64,000 nt of DNA from Ciona savignyi. Taxonomy: Eukaryota > Chordata > Ascidiacea > Phlebobranchia > Cionidae. The stretch lies in assembly GCA_000149265.1 (NCBI GenBank), contig CH003102.1, positions 222,149-286,148 on the forward strand, given 5' to 3'. The notes below the pieces were generated by a model. The model searched no databases. It had not been told where the DNA came from and saw only the letters and a list, made by a program, of their open reading frames with translations. Made by a program: the position numbers and the translations under genes. Shown in pieces: positions 1 to 13,500 of this stretch (the first letter of the stretch is position 1; each line of letters opens with the position of its first letter).

Positions 1-177
1 GACTGTTGGAAAACGAAGAAAAAGTTGTGTTCAAGAAATTCAATTTGGCTATAAAAGAATGTTATTATTCTGTCTTAATAGAACTTTATCGAAAAACTAA
101 ATTGATTAATTTTTCAGCACTTTATTACCACCCATGCAAAGTCCTTCCGTGATTCAATCATCACTTTTGTTCCACAG

Positions 178-3100
178 GTTACATCAATATCGTCGATGAA
201 GAAAAAGTGAGGGAAAATGCCATAGAAACAAAAAATATCTTGCCAAGAGACTTGCAAATAAATTTGCGAAAACGGAAATTTGATTTTTCCAAAACGGATG
301 CAGCTTTGAAGGAAAATCAAAATAGAAAAGCAAAACTTCGAAAAACTGATCAAGAAAACGTGATTGAAATAAATGAACCGAACAAAATTGAGGGGAAGCC
401 CCCTGGAGGAATAATAACGAGCGAAGACGTGTTGAGTTCGAGAGTCGGGTGTGTGTTGAATGATGACATGATTCCATTGAAAACCATGGAGAAGAAAACA
501 TTGGATTTCCGTAACAAATTGTACCTGGCGCCTCTCACCACTGTAAGTTGGATCTTAAACGATGGTTTATATGGTGGTTTGGGTATGTCATTCCCAAATT
601 ATAGTTGTTGTGTCGGTCCATCAGCCCAATAGTTGAGTTCATGAACTGAGTTGTTGGTTGGTTGTGTTTTTGGGCACTGAATGAACGCTGCCTGAAGCCA
701 GTTAAATAAACCTCAACCAAAGTCTCAATTGTATTAAACACTGCAATGGCCCTCTTAACTAATGGTGGGCTAGAATTTACAAGGTTGTAATTTGTCATCC
801 AATAAACCAAACATAAATGTCATTTCTGAAAACTAGTTGTACATTTTTGACCAAATTAAATTTGTTTTTTATATTTTTTTACAAAATTACTAATAAGATT
901 GATTTGCTGATCGACAGTGCGGCAACCTACCATTCCGCGTTGTGTGCAAGCGATTGGGAGCCGATATCACATGTGGAGAGATGGCACTTGCCACCAATAT
1001 ATTGCAAGCCAAGGGGGCGGAATGGGCGTTGATCAAACGGCATCCATGTGAAGATGTGTTCGGTGTCCAGGTGTGGAGGTTTTGTGTGGCAGGGGAACAA
1101 AATGTGGGGCTGTTTGAATATTTAATTTCCATTATAATAAAATGTGGGGCTATTTAAGTAATGTTACCATAAAATATGTGTTTGTTTAAATAACCAATTT
1201 AATAAACAAGATTTTAACTTTATATTTTCTGTGTTGTATTAAAAAACAAGTTTTCTTTTCTGTCCCCAGTTGTGTGGGGCTTTCCCTGATACAATGGCTC
1301 GAAGCGCGGAACTTGTAGCGAAAACTTGTGAAGTTGATTTTATCGATATTAACTTGGGTTGTCCAATCGACATGATTTATAAAAAGGTTTGTGGTTGTGG
1401 TGATATGTAGATTTACATGTCTAAATCCAATTCTTATTCAAATAAAACATGTTTGAAATAAAACATTATGGAAACAAACATTCATATAAATAAAACAACT
1501 TACAAAAAAAGGAATATATACAAACAAACAGGCTTGTTAAGTATTGCTTTTTGATATTACCAACTAATGCAGGTATCTTTTAGATAAGTTGTGTTTAGCA
1601 GTCACTCAAACAGGAAGTACTATGTCATATCCTGTTTACTCCATAACTAGAGTGGTTGTGATTTGTGATGAGTCACCATCGTCGTAAACAACGAGTCGTG
1701 CTCCCATGATAATCTTGCATGAGTGTTATTGGGAGGTTTTGTGTGTTGGGGGGCGTGGAAGACAAATCATTCTTGTCAACATGTTTTTGTTGTTTGAAAA
1801 CAACTGAATTCCTTTTTAACAGACTATTTATCATTGAGCAAAATTTTTATCTTTAATTGGTTATACACTCTGGAGTCTAATGGTATTTTTATTTCTAATA
1901 ACTTCATTCATTCTTGATTCTAATTTAACACAAATAATTTGTCTAACCGATTAGCGTGGTGGTTAGTGCATTACCTTTCAGTCGAAGGGTTGCTGGTTCG
2001 ACACTGGTCGCTAGCTGATCGGTTGGTAGAATAGATAACGATATGTTGACACCGCAGGGTGCAGGATCGGCACTGATGCGTCGCACGAACAAACTGCTGG
2101 ACATCGTGACGTGCATGAACAGCGTGATAGACATCCCGCTCACGTGCAAAGTGAGGGCCGGCGTGGAGACCAACAAGAACTGCGCGCACGTCGTGCTGCC
2201 CAAGTTGCGCGATCGTGGCGTCGCTCTCACAACTGTAAGTTATCATGGGGATCTACATTTGGTGAAGTGCGCTTGTGAAACTGATTGCGGTAAAACTTTA
2301 CCAAGTCTCACTTAAAATCATTTTGATGTTTAAGTGTGTCCGGCCATATAGCTTGGTGGGTTAATGTGTCACCTTTTAATGAACATTGGCTGAACAAAGT
2401 GGATTAATGGGCTGAACCTAAACTAAACTAAAGAAACATATCTACCATACATAACACACTGCAGTATCTCAGGTAATATAATGCAAGGTGATCTGACGAT
2501 TGCCGGAATGCTAACCCCCTTGTGTTTTCCTTTTCACAAAGATAAATATTCCACCATACTCCCAACTATAATATTCCATGATAATGAACATTGCAGGTCC
2601 ATGGTCGATCGCGTGAAGCACGTTACACGAAAGTGGCAGATTGGGGTTACATCAACGAGTGTGCGTCGGTGGCTGCTCCGATGCCGGTGTTCGGGAACGG
2701 CGACATCTTCTCCTACCACGATTATTGCTCCGTTGTCGAAAATACCTCGGTTTCTGGTGTCATGATAGCAAGGTATTGGAATGTATGGATGTAACACGAA
2801 TTCAGTTTGTTGGGAAAATGAAAGAAAATATTTACGCGCCCACTGTCAGATTACAGTAGGTATTGCAGTGTGTTGTATCTCGAATTAATACATTTATTAA
2901 ATATTAGAAGAACCCATCATTCCCCTGGTTTCAGGCAATGTCCGTTAAGTGCCTTGCCCAGGGAAACAACCAAAGAACGAAACCACCCTGTTTCGATCCT
3001 TTAACTGTTTGACTGCTATCAGACCGAGGATTTACTGGTTGAGCTAACCAGTCAATCCTAATTTACATTGTGTTAGTAACGCCAATATTATGTGGATTTA

Positions 3101-4699
3101 TTAAACTATGATAATTCGTATGAATATCTTATGGTTTTATAGCCGGATTGGTGTATTCCTTTGTTTTAATATCACTTTCCATGCAGTGCCATAGCCATAA
3201 CAACTGCTGTTTTACCCTTCTTTCTCGCTATATTTAAGTTTGTGTTCTTTTAATAAGTGTTTTACATAGAAAATGCAGTGAATTAGTTGAATAAATGAGT
3301 TCATTCCACCCCTATTCACCAGAGGTGCGCTGATCAAACCGTGGTTGTTCACGGAGATCAAGGAACGAAGGGATTGGGATATTTCAAGCAGCGAGCGATT
3401 CGATATATTGCGGGGGTTCACCAACGAGGGGTTGATCCACTGGGGGTCCGATACGAGGGGAATCGAAACTACCAGGAGATTCTTGCTCGAGTGGCTGTCG
3501 TTTCTCCATCGGTGGGTGTTGGGAGGTTCTGGGTGGTGGGAGCTAGTTGCTGCTCGGTTGTGTCCTCGGGCACTTGGTGGACATTTACGGACATTGCCTA
3601 AACCCAGCAGATTAATGGGTTCTACCAAATTGAAGAAATGTGTGAATAATACACAACACACTGCAAAAGCTCCGGTAACCCGATGGTGGACGCGAGGTGA
3701 TCTGACGATTGCCGTGTGATAACCCCCTTATTTTCCCATTCACAGGAATAAAATAAACGTAAATCACATATCTCCAGAGTCGAGTATAATGATTAATTTC
3801 CACCCCACCACATGCTACCTCCCACCCAGGTATATCCCAGTGGGACTGCTGGAAAGGGTTCCCCAACGAATAAACGAGCGCCCACCGTACTATGTGGGGA
3901 GGAATGATCTGGAAACACTGATGGCAAGCCCCAACTCGAATGATTGGGTCAAGATCAGGTGGGCTTGCGCGTTAGGATCCAATGTTCTAGTCATCCCGTG
4001 AATGGAAAAACCAAGGGTGTTAACACACGGGCAATCGTTAGATCACCTTCCATTCCATCATCGGGCCACTTTATTAAAGCATGTGTCTCATGCCATACCG
4101 GTAAGCGACCAGTTTCCAATCCACAATTGTTGCGTCAATTTAATTGGGATGAAAAGCATTAAGCTGAACAATATTCCAACGCGAAGCACGAATGGTGATG
4201 TTTGCAAATCGTATATAACAAGTTATGAGAGCTTTGTTTAAATGTTTAGTTATTTTGGACCAAAAGCGTTTATTTTATTCGGTGTTAACTTTGATATGTG
4301 ATTAGGCTGATGCCAAACCATGGTTTGGTTGGTATGGAATATACGAAGCATATCTACCGTTTGCCCAACAGGAGGCCCGATATTCGTGTTTATCCCCGTC
4401 CACGTTGAATATCGTCAGATCTCAGGTTAACGGAGCTATTGCAGTGTGTTGTGGAACATGCAGACGTTAGTCTGGTCAGGGACGCGAGGTGACCTGACCA
4501 TTGCCCGTGTGGTAACCCCCTTGGTTTCCATTTCACGGGATAAACCTGAATATTCAGTCTCCGAGCACGCTACGACCAACCCACGTGACCATATGCTCAC
4601 ATCGATTTATCGTCGTTTGTTTTCAGTGAAATGTTGTTGGGGAAAGTCCCCGATTCGTTCCAGTTTTTGCCCAAACACAAAGCGAACTCGTACAAGTGA
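178..4699 (+). CDS. DUS3L: tRNA-dihydrouridine synthase 3-like, 5'-truncated by window
   Basis: Flavin-dependent enzyme reducing uridine to dihydrouridine in tRNA (position 47 for the Dus3 family). Exons: 178-542, 918-1070, 1270-1386, 2058-2234, 2597-2772, 3323-3511, 3830-3958, 4627-4699; all GT-AG and all joints in frame, giving 458 visible residues. The first codon is split with an exon left of the window, so the N-terminal part (zinc-finger region in relatives) is missing here. The catalytic-cysteine motif NLGCP is in exon 3, followed across the junction by KKGAGSALM. Later blocks [17 protein letters not shown] and [15 protein letters not shown] are FMN/barrel signatures, and the C-terminus [11 protein letters not shown] matches vertebrate DUS3L almost exactly. 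A poly(A) signal AATAAA lies at 4736-4741. Introns carry SINE pieces. Identity is very secure. Confidence 0.96.
1943..2025 (+). repeat. SINE tRNA-like head, isolated
   Basis: tRNA-like promoter part of the local SINE: a GTGGTTAGTGCAT A-box-like segment, a short stem, then a GGTTCGACAC B-box-like segment and CTAGCT. The body of the element is absent. It ends about 35 bp before the DUS3L exon at 2058. Confidence 0.65.
2340..2560 (+). mobile_element. SINE copy, diverged
   Basis: Recognised by the order: head remnant, GGATTAATGGG, CATAACACACTGCA, GGTGATCTGACGATTGCC, AACCCCCTTG, then the tail AAAGATAAATATTCC. It lies in the DUS3L intron before exon 2597, ending about 40 bp from the acceptor. Confidence 0.7.
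2905..3062 (-). mobile_element. SINE copy, antisense, head half
   Basis: Reverse-strand match to the SINE from the AATGGGTTCT box (here AGAACCCAT) through GTGCCTTGCCCAGG to the tRNA-like head; the tail half is missing. Within a DUS3L intron. Confidence 0.65.
3535..3765 (+). mobile_element. SINE copy
   Basis: Sense copy in the DUS3L intron after exon 3323-3511. Contains CGGACATTGCCTAAACCCAG, ATTAATGGGTTCTACC, ACACAACACACTGCA, GTAACCCGATGGTGG and GGTGATCTGACGATTGCC. The tRNA head is eroded. Confidence 0.8.
3990..4560. repeat. Cluster of SINE fragments in both orientations
   Basis: Three pieces in the last DUS3L intron: an antisense tail piece at about 3998-4050, an antisense piece at about 4385-4465 containing GAGCTATTGCAGTGTGTTGT, and a sense tail piece at about 4478-4560. 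None keeps a tRNA-like head. Confidence 0.6.
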
Positions 4700-7400
4700 T
4701 GACGTACAACTGATGACGTTGCGCGATATGTGGATAATAAAACAAAAACCTTAGTCAATAGTGGCACTGAATGTTTATCATTGGGAAATATTGATGAAGA
4801 TATAACAAGGGGTTGCATAAATGATGAGACGGGTTGTTCCCGTAGGACGACAAGGGTGTAATAAGTGGAATCATTAGATTATCACGTGGCAACACGCCGG
4901 TTGCTGGAGATCTTACAGTGTTTTAAACGTGTCCGGAGCATTTCTGCTGTTTCATTTTAACTCGTTGTTGAGACGACGTCCGCAAAGTGCATCGCCCACA
5001 GACACAACCGAATTATTGATTCAGACCAAGTTGAAGTTCATACGACTGATTTGTCTGATGGGTTGGTGCGTCGCCTGTCAGTCGAAGCGTTGCAGGTACG
5101 AAACTGGTGCTTCGTTACATTAAAGAAGAATGACGCAGTTATTTTAAGTTGAGGAAATGATAAGACGACTAAACTACAGTGGTTAAGCACGTTAGTGAAT
5201 ACACGCGGTATCATTGAGGGAAAAATGATGCGGCTGTTAAACTAACAATTATCAAAATAAACGCTTTTACAGCATGAAACTTAAAGTTAAAATTTATAAA
5301 ACTAAAGCCTTGAAAAAGTGTGCAAGCAAGACCCAGTACTGAGGGGGAGCCGACCGTTCCAAACCACGCGTTATACGGCATTTAAATAAATTCGGTACAA
5401 AAACAGTTATTTCACTATATTTATATGAGAAAACCTTCATGGGAGTTTAAATGGAAATTAATGCTGCGATTAGAAATAAAAAGTATTTCTTATCCTTGAA
5501 CTTGAATAAAACTTCTCGATATAAAAATGAGGAAATATGGAAATCGTTTTATTTCCGTCTTCCGTCTTTTCACATCCGCAGCTCCCGTGGGTATTGGATG
5601 ATGCGATATAAGTTTGATGGATATATCTTGGATTATCGTCGCTTCATAATATTCTTGGCGTAATTTCGTTGATGAGCGAATGGCGGATGTTAATAAGCAC
5701 CTTTGAATAATGCATGCGACCAAACATCGTGCCTTGCTGGATCGCTGGGCCAGTCGCTGTGAGATTTACACGTGTTCACGTGTATGGTGTATGGGTGGGT
5801 GGGTAGATGGGTGGATGGGGTTATTGGACGTATTAAGCGCCGACAAGAAAATTAGTTTATTTTTTCACTTCGTTATAATTAAGTAGAAAGGCGCAGTTAT
5901 TTCAAGTATAGGAGACAGGATAAAACAGCAAAACTACAGTAGTTAAAACTCGTTTGTGAATGGAAGTATAACGGGGGGAAATGTTGTGGAATTTTACATT
6001 GTTGAGTTCGAGGCTTCGGTTGAACGTCGTTCGATCTTGATGTTTTGGCCGCAGCCACCACCCGTGGAAGTGCCGGGTATTTTGAAGCGTTACGCAAGCG
6101 ATATATGAAGAAAGCGTAGAAAAGGTCGAGTTTTACTCATCGCTGGTATAACCACGCATCAGTTGCTGGGAGTGGTTGCTCGGGCGAGGTCAACCACGTG
6201 TTGAAGGATGGAAATACAGGGTTGGAGATAATGAGCGGTCAGGCCATGGAAGTAATGAGGGGGCAAACTCACAATTAATATAAGTTGGTCGCAATCAGCG
6301 GCCACCAGAGCATTCATATTGATCTCAATTGTGGTTGGGATTGCCTCGTGTCCAGCAGTCAATTGCGTCGCCGGGACAATTGTTCAGCTTGATGACGTAT
6401 TATAGAACTCAGAATCAATATTTCATGCCTTTTGAGATTGCGTAACTATATTATTGAGGAGCCATCATTTTTTAATGTGCGAGGCAAGGCGCGATGCTAA
6501 GAGACCGATTTAACCGACCAGGTCGATGAATTAATTTCATTCTCCGCGTTCTACCATGCAATCTACAGCATGCTGTGTATGCAGGTGTTATATGGCCAGT
6601 CTAGAAACATACAATTATTTGAACATTAAATATTAAATAGCGTTGATTGCAAGGAAAAACAGGGGGTTGTAAACGAGTGAGGAAATAATAATAATAATTA
6701 CAACGAGGCACGATCACCTTGATCATACAAGACGCGCAATTGAATTGAATTCACAAAGAAAACAATTTTGTTCCTTGTGTCGCTGATGATAATTATTCGA
6801 TATCGGATCTGCCACCGATCTATTACCTCGGTAATTGAGGACATTAATTATTGAAATGCTTTGATTTAATCTTGTTTGTTGAACGTGGGGTTGATGTAGT
6901 TCATGAAATATGGAAGGTGGTGTCGTGTGTTAGGCTACCATTCTCGCATATATTCCAGTCGCTGATAGAAGCTGCGTATATCATGTCGAGTATGTGTGGG
7001 CTGTCCATGGGCACGATACAATGGGCTGAACAAATATATTAATATGGGATTTCCCCGACTTTGTAACTACGAGAATATTCACGATTCACAGATTATTGCT
7101 TTTGTTCGGTTCACTTGATACCCAAGTGTTCCACTCAGCTGTGTAAAGCCTCAAATGCGAGTGATGGTCGTCATTCACTGGTGAACCGTGGAAGGTGGCG
7201 CAGATATGGAGGGAGTGCAGGTTGGGTCGAATATCTCGACAATTTGCCAGAAATGCCACAAAGAAAGACTCGCGGTGGGTTTGTTGTGAGTTGGTTCAAC
7301 CACAGCTAATTAGACGAGTCTCAAATTGCAGTCGACTGTGAAAATTGTTCGCATTCCATAGATATTGCCGCGAGCTGTTGAGACCTCGTACTTGGCGCAG
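4700..7400. other. Spacer with old repeats, no supported gene
   Basis: After the DUS3L poly(A) signal there is about 2.6 kb without a convincing exon. It holds two diverged copies of one dispersed repeat (about 5130-5365 and 5885-6000; shared words GCAGTTATTT and CTACAGT). The first ends with the CCAGTACTGAGGGGGAGCC core seen elsewhere in the window. A GGTGGGT/GATGGGTGG run sits at about 5780-5825. An open stretch at about 7150-7290 has raised GC and could be a 5' non-coding exon of the LRR gene, but I could not join it in frame. Confidence 0.5.
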
Positions 7401-10400
7401 ATGAAAGGAAAGGTCGAAGGTTCGACTCGATTCTCCCACAAAGTGAAGTTCAACATGAAGCTTCTGCGATCGCTCGTGTCGAAACGGACATGGGTGATAT
7501 CACCTGAACTCAAATTCACTTATAAGTAAGCTTTCCGCCTTCATGCCACTTTGCCCCTAGCTTATATGGGTAATATAGGCTGTATTTGTGATGCAATTAA
7601 TTTACCACCTGGATGTAAAAGTGGTCGATATTAACTTAAATTTTCTCTATATAAATATTGGGTGTATTTTAATTTATTTTGCGAGTATATGTATTTTTTG
7701 CGGTTTAAGTAACGTATAGTCGAGGCCAACACTAAACCGGCAACCTGTGGCTCTTTCATCCTTCTGATGCGGCTCTTATTAATTTTATTGCTACTGTAGC
7801 GAGCGCTTGATAAGTTTAACACCCATGCATAAGTGAAACTAACAAAAGAACACTTGTGTCTTTATCTCACACAGTATTGTTTTTGAAAATATGATTAAGT
7901 TTGCGACTCTCAGTCATTTTATTTTGTGAAATATCGGTTAAATTTCTTATTAAGCACACAAGGTTGCCGACCTCAGGTCCATAAAACCAGTCGTGAATTT
8001 CCATCTTTGATGGATCAATCGAACGCGTGATAACAACCACCATTCAATATCTCAAGTGACGCATCATCTCAGGACTCTTGACCTGCGAAAATCGAAGCTC
8101 GAAAGCGTTCCCGACAATCTGAGCAGATTGGAGCTGCTGCAAGCTATTAGGCTCGATGGAAACGAACAATTAGAAGAAGTCTCGTTCCTGGGGAATCTCC
8201 CACTCCTGAGAATTGCAGCAGTGAAGAATTGTCAGTTGACAAGGTGAGTTGGAAATCCCCATAGAAATCCTATAATTGCTTTTATATGATATTGAGCAAT
8301 GCCATGATTTAACGGTCACCGTGGCCGAATGGTTAACTCAATATAAAAAATGTTTCGACTTGTTGGAATGACGACAATAAGTTTCAACCATATTTATGAC
8401 GCTGCTGTACGTTATGATATGCAATTAATGGATTAACGCATGGTCCATCATAGCATGAATAATTAAGAATAATTCTATCTCCTCTCTCTCCTCCTCTCTC
8501 CTTCCATTCCCTTCTTCTCCCTCCTCTCTCAACGCTCTCCTCCTCCTTTCTTCTCCTCCCTCCTCCTGCTCATCGGTGATGACCCCTATATATCCCGTTT
8601 TATCCCCACATTAACTCAAATGTGCGCAATTTTATCTCTGAAAGCATCCGTTTGTATATGTTCCCCAACCAACCCAACATGCCTACCTCATTCCCCCACC
8701 TTCCCCCGCCACGCTAACAGTGTCACCCAATGACCCCATGCTACGTCACAGCCTCCGTTTCTCCTCCGACGTGATGGAAACCATCCAGCTGAGGGCGCTA
8801 GAGGTCTACAACAACCCCCGCCTCACCGACTTCTCCCACCTTCCGCGGCTACAACGACTTCAGCACCTCAACATAGGGAGGTAAATGTTCAATCATTGGT
8901 TCGCAAAACATCTTTATTTTATTATTTTTAGCCAGAGATTCGAACCCGCGATATGCTTGTGATTATGATCGGTTTATAAACTTCTGTAATTTGAATCGGT
9001 CGAATCATTCATCCACACAAGTGGACTGGTAGCCAATAGCAGCCAATCTACCAACATGTGACCATATGGCTTCTGATCGATGGTGTCCTTAGGCAAAGCA
9101 CTCAATGTATATTGCATGGGATCTGACGATTGCCCGTGTGATAACACCGTTTGCGTTTTTTCCATTCACGAGGTTAAACATGAATATTCTATCCACTATT
9201 CTTCTTATACATGGCAAAAGACCTAACAGCGCTTGCGTCTTTCCCAATCACTCATCATTAACTAGATTTGTAAACAACTTTAATGAGACGAAACTTATGT
9301 GCTCAGTTGCAACATCGAAATCCTCCCGAATGAATTGTTCGAGTTGCGACGACTTCGAGTTCTCGTTCTCAACGACAACCCATTGTCGGAGCCGCTGAAC
9401 GATGGTTTGTCTCAACTCACTAAGTTGCAGGTGAAGCTTGTTTGAGACATTCATCTTATTATTATTACAAACTTCCTCGTCTATCTCAGGGCTTACTAAA
9501 CCGGGGTTTGCTATCAACGTAAAAATGTAGATTTTCACATTCAATGTTTGGAATTTTAAACGTGGAGAAGGGTCGCAGGAAAATTGCATGAAATTGAAAG
9601 CGCGAGATTAAAATATTTGAATATTCATTTTGAAGTAGGACAGAAGAGAGATTATATCGTTTTACTAATTCCGACCTGTGGGCTTATATAGAAATGCACT
9701 GCACTAGTAGGGGAAAGGTTATGGATTCGAAACCACCTGCTATCAGTTGCCTCTTAGGGCAATCCACTACGCCGAGATACTCTGAAACCAGTGGATTAAT
9801 GGGTTCTACAAAAAAGGAACGTAGGAATCGTACTAATAGCTCTGGTAACCCGCGCTAGGTGATCTGACGATTGTGGTGTGATAGAACTCTTTGCTTTTCT
9901 GATCCACGGGAATAAAACACCACACGGGCAATCTTAAGATCAACGTCAGATCCCCTCGCACCCACTGTCGGGTTACCCAAACCATTGCAGTGTGTTGTGT
10001 ATGATCGAGACGCTTCTTCAATTTCACTTTCATTCATTCAATCCATTGATTCCAGGTTCTGTTACTTCGCAACTGCCACCTGAGCAAGATACCGGATCCC
10101 TGCTACCAGCTACCTCAACTACTTTTCCTCTCGGTCGAGCAGAACCGGATCCCACAAGTCCCTATGACGCTGTGTATGTTGGAAAGTCTGCAAGTGCTGA
10201 GTATATACGGGAACAGGTGGGAGGGTTTATTCATTTTCATCGATAGAAAATATGCAGCTAAAATATACGAAAATATATTTCCAGGGGAATCCAGTTATCA
10301 ACGAAGTTGGCGCGATGCCCGAACCTGAAACGAATCAACGTCGATTTAAAATTTTCGCAAAAGGTTTTGCCGAAACGTCTCGAACAAATCGTCAACGTTT

Positions 10401-10438
10401 GGAAGGATACGCCGTGTGCCTGGTGGAAGCAGTTGTGA
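7401..10438 (+). CDS. Small leucine-rich-repeat protein, 287 aa
   Basis: Exons 7401-7525, 8073-8243, 8752-8880, 9307-9430, 10056-10216, 10285-10438 join in frame to 287 residues. The ATG directly follows an acceptor-like TTGGCGCAG, so it may be the true start after trans-splicing or an internal exon; the start is the least certain part. Repeats of LxxLxLxxN type run from about residue 41 to 240 (TLDLRKSKLESVPDNLSRLE, LRALEVYNNPRL, LRVLVLNDNPL, LLFLSVEQNRIPQVP, LQVLSIYGNR). The tail ends in WKDTPCAWWKQL. There is no signal peptide or membrane segment, so it is probably an intracellular scaffold. I cannot assign an orthologue. An ATTAAA signal lies at 10490-10495. The gene converges on BUD13, with only 133 bp between stop codons. 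Confidence 0.85.
7695..7975. mobile_element. hAT-type MITE, old copy
   Basis: Shares long stretches with the better-preserved element at 32393-32651, including GCGGCTCTTATTAATT, GTAGCGAGCGCTT and AAGTTTAACACCCATG. The right end AGGTTGCCGACC matches a hAT-like terminus; the left end is decayed. It lies in intron 1 of the LRR gene. Confidence 0.65.
8475..8570 (+). repeat. CT-rich polypyrimidine tract
   Basis: About 95 bp of nearly pure C and T (CTCCTC/CTCTCC motifs) in intron 2 of the LRR gene, roughly 180 bp upstream of the exon-3 acceptor at 8752. Likely a simple repeat. Confidence 0.8.
9060..9195 (+). mobile_element. SINE fragment
   Basis: A deleted sense copy: GTGTCCTTAGGCAAAGCACT jumps to GGGATCTGACGATTGCCC and runs to the tail TTCACGAGGTTAAACATGA. 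The middle of the element is lost. Confidence 0.6.
9700..10040. mobile_element. Two SINE copies in inverted orientation
   Basis: A sense copy at about 9715-9890 is followed at once by an antisense copy at about 9895-10035 (ACACGGGCAATCTTAAG, GCAGTGTGTTGTGTATGAT). The pair forms an inverted repeat in the last part of intron 4 of the LRR gene and ends about 20 bp before exon 10056. Confidence 0.7.
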
Positions 10439-10571
10439 CGTAACAATGTGCGTGGAACAACAAACAAATTCGTGTAAATCCGCCATTTGATTAAATATTC
10501 ATACGCCGCGTGTGATGTCCGGATATTACACAACATACGATGACGTCGCATCCATTATTCATCCGCGTGTT

Positions 10572-13500
10572 CTACATGTCTCCCACACTCCACTTATAAA
10601 ACTCGTCTTTGAGCGCTTCGTTGTTAGACTGCTTCTCGTAGAATTTCTTCTCGAATCCGTTGGATCGGTCGAGTCCGTCCCATCGATAGCCGGGCATGAG
10701 GTTGAATCGGTTCGGTGCGGGGGTCGGTCCTCGGTACGTTGGTCGGTCTGCGGGCAAAATGGGTTAATCTGCGCTGTAGGTGGCCGAATGGGTTGGTTAG
10801 TCGCTCTTCTGCGGAAGAAGGGTCATTTAGGGGAGATTGCCTGAACCCAGCGGATTAATGGGTTCTACCAAATTAAAGGAACGCGTGAAGAATACACAAC
10901 ACACTGCAATAGCTCTGGTACAACTTAATTGTATCCCTTAAGTGCTTACGACGCCCCCACATAAAACCCACACACGACCCCCCACCTGGTTTGTCCCCCG
11001 TTTGTTTCTTCTTCTTCCTCGCAAAGTACTCGGCCATTGGATCCTCGGATCGAATCTCCTCCTTCCTCATTGCTTCCAACTCCTCATCATCGTTGTACCG
11101 CGCGAGAGGTTTGTTCGACTCGTGCAGCGTGTCGGCCACCGCTGCCGCCGTCAGCTCAGCTTGTTTCAACCTGCATCCACCACACGATGTCATGCATCCA
11201 CCACATGGTGTCATCAGGTTCAATGAGTGGTTGCAGGAAATATTTACATTATCAGCTCATGCATTGATGAGATGTTTAAGCATTGGAGAACCATCATATC
11301 ATTCACACAGAGATAGATCCTATTCATTCTACCACTGTTTACTATTTCAGAGGACACCACGATATTCCTGTTTATCCAGCTGGTTATAGTGTAGCATACG
11401 GATAACCAGCCGTCAGGTTTTATCAATTTAACTTAATGGATTAATGGGTAGCATTAAATCTATTACAACATATGTAAAATACTAAACAATTGGTCCTACC
11501 GGTTGGTCTGGTGGTTTAGTGCAACGCCTTTCAACTGAAAGGTTGCAGGTTCGAAATTGGTCTGTGCATCGAAATGAAGTTATTACAGAATTTTGTATGA
11601 AATAGACTTTTCTTCAGCCAAACTAGACAGAATAAAGTTACACAAGTAGCTGATAAAGGCAGATACTCAAATCCCATATTAGTTTATAATACACCAGGTA
11701 AGTCGTACCCTTTTCCCCATTTGTTGTATTTTTCCTCTTTCTGCCGACGTTTCTCAGCTTTTTCTGCTTTTTCTTGGAATTCTTTGCTTTTGTCGATTCG
11801 TTTTCCAGTTCCTTTCTCCCGAAATACAGCAGCTGTGAGAAGATGGAATTCGATAATCAATTGGGGATTTGTAATGAATAGTTGCCCAGATCATGTATTA
11901 GCTATGAAACCATGTTTACATGTGATGGAAATATTCCTATAGACATGGATGTGTGTAGTTTAAACAGATCACCTCGCCATTACAGGTATTATCATATGAC
12001 ATTAGTTGCGACAGGAAAATCATGCCAGGGTGGGAAAATCATCTTGGGGTGAGATTCGAACCAACAACCCCAACCTATATAGACTCAACTTTTAACCAAC
12101 TAAGCTACCATGCACGAAGTCAAGATGAATCATCTGGCATCCCACCCACCACCACACAAACAACATATGCACAATGGTCATACTTGCGTTCTTGTATTGA
12201 GAAGCGAGTTTGTCGAGATCGGACTCTTGTCTCCTCTTTTCATCCAACTCCCGTCTCAACTGGGTGACGCTGGTGAGCCCACCACTCCCCCCACCCATCA
12301 TTCCACCCTGGAAGGATGGATGATATAAGATATTTGTGGACCAAACGTTTGCTGTACTTCAATATTAGTTGTATGATCAAAGACTTTACAATTCACCGTT
12401 ATTGCATATTTTTTTATTTGCATATTTGTATCTTAATTATTCGTTAGCTTTGGTGGCTACATCCGATCAAACCTGTATCACATTAAATCAGTTTGATTAT
12501 AGGTTCGTTTTAATGACTGTCGTTTTGCTATCTTTAGCTGTTCCACAATCTTACCTTCTTGTGGTTGCTTCTCACAACATCCTGGTCTGAATCGTGTGTT
12601 GGAGGGCCAGCTCTTCTTCTTCTTGTGTCTTCATTCTTCCGTCTTGCCACATCATTATCATCGGAACTTCCCCGATGAGTTCGTTTACCTCCCGCTCTAG
12701 AAAGATCGAGATCACCGTCTGAATCGTTCCTTCTCCTCGGTACCTCCATATCGCTGTCGGAATCGTGTCTGGTTCCCCGCGGGAGGTCCAGGTCGGAATC
12801 AGAGTCGAGTCTCGTGGTATCCCCTCCATGAGGATCCAAATCATCATCACCGGGTTTCCTCCTCCTCTGCACTTCCACGTCACTATCCGAATCGTAACGC
12901 TTCTTTCTTTGTTGCTTTTTCCGCTTTTTCCCCACGAGACGGGACATCACATCCTCCTCCTCCGGAGCTCCCATTGCTCTCCACATCTTGCTCCTCCTGT
13001 ATTCATCCAACTCCTTCTCTTCCTCCGTCCTCGCATCAACGTTTTCAATCAACGGCTTTTCGTCATCCACCTGCAAGTCCGACTGGTTAGTGCATCGTCG
13101 ACTGACAAACACCTTATTTCATTTTTTAGAATTAAAAAATGTTTGTTTACATATAGCCCTTTGGCATGCTGCTAATTTCTTTGTATAACATTTACCTACG
13201 GATAAATCATATAAAAAAAAACATATTTAAATAATTAACTACCAATTACTAACACAACAAACAGTCAAAAGCACTAAAAAAGTTGATGAGATCATTTAAG
13301 TCTGAAAAGCACGGCATACAACACAAAAGTCTTTTTTACTTTTTAGAATAATTTAACAATTTTTTGAGCTTTTTTGGTATCTTGTGCTTACTTATGTCAT
13401 GCTTTTAAGAAAAAATCATAATTTAAACACAAAAAACAACATTTCGTGACAAATTCACCAGAAATTTAAGTTCGTCATCTTCGTTTTGCGTCGGATCCTC

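Noticed and set aside
7310..7519. Minus-strand 69-codon frame opposite LRR exon 1
   Set aside because: The plus strand has a proper donor and joins the LRR exons in phase; the minus frame has no partner exons.
1943..11575. tRNA-like heads (1943-2025, 11500-11575) as tRNA genes
   Set aside because: The acceptor stem does not close, the anticodon loop is irregular, and the same heads lead into the SINE body elsewhere.
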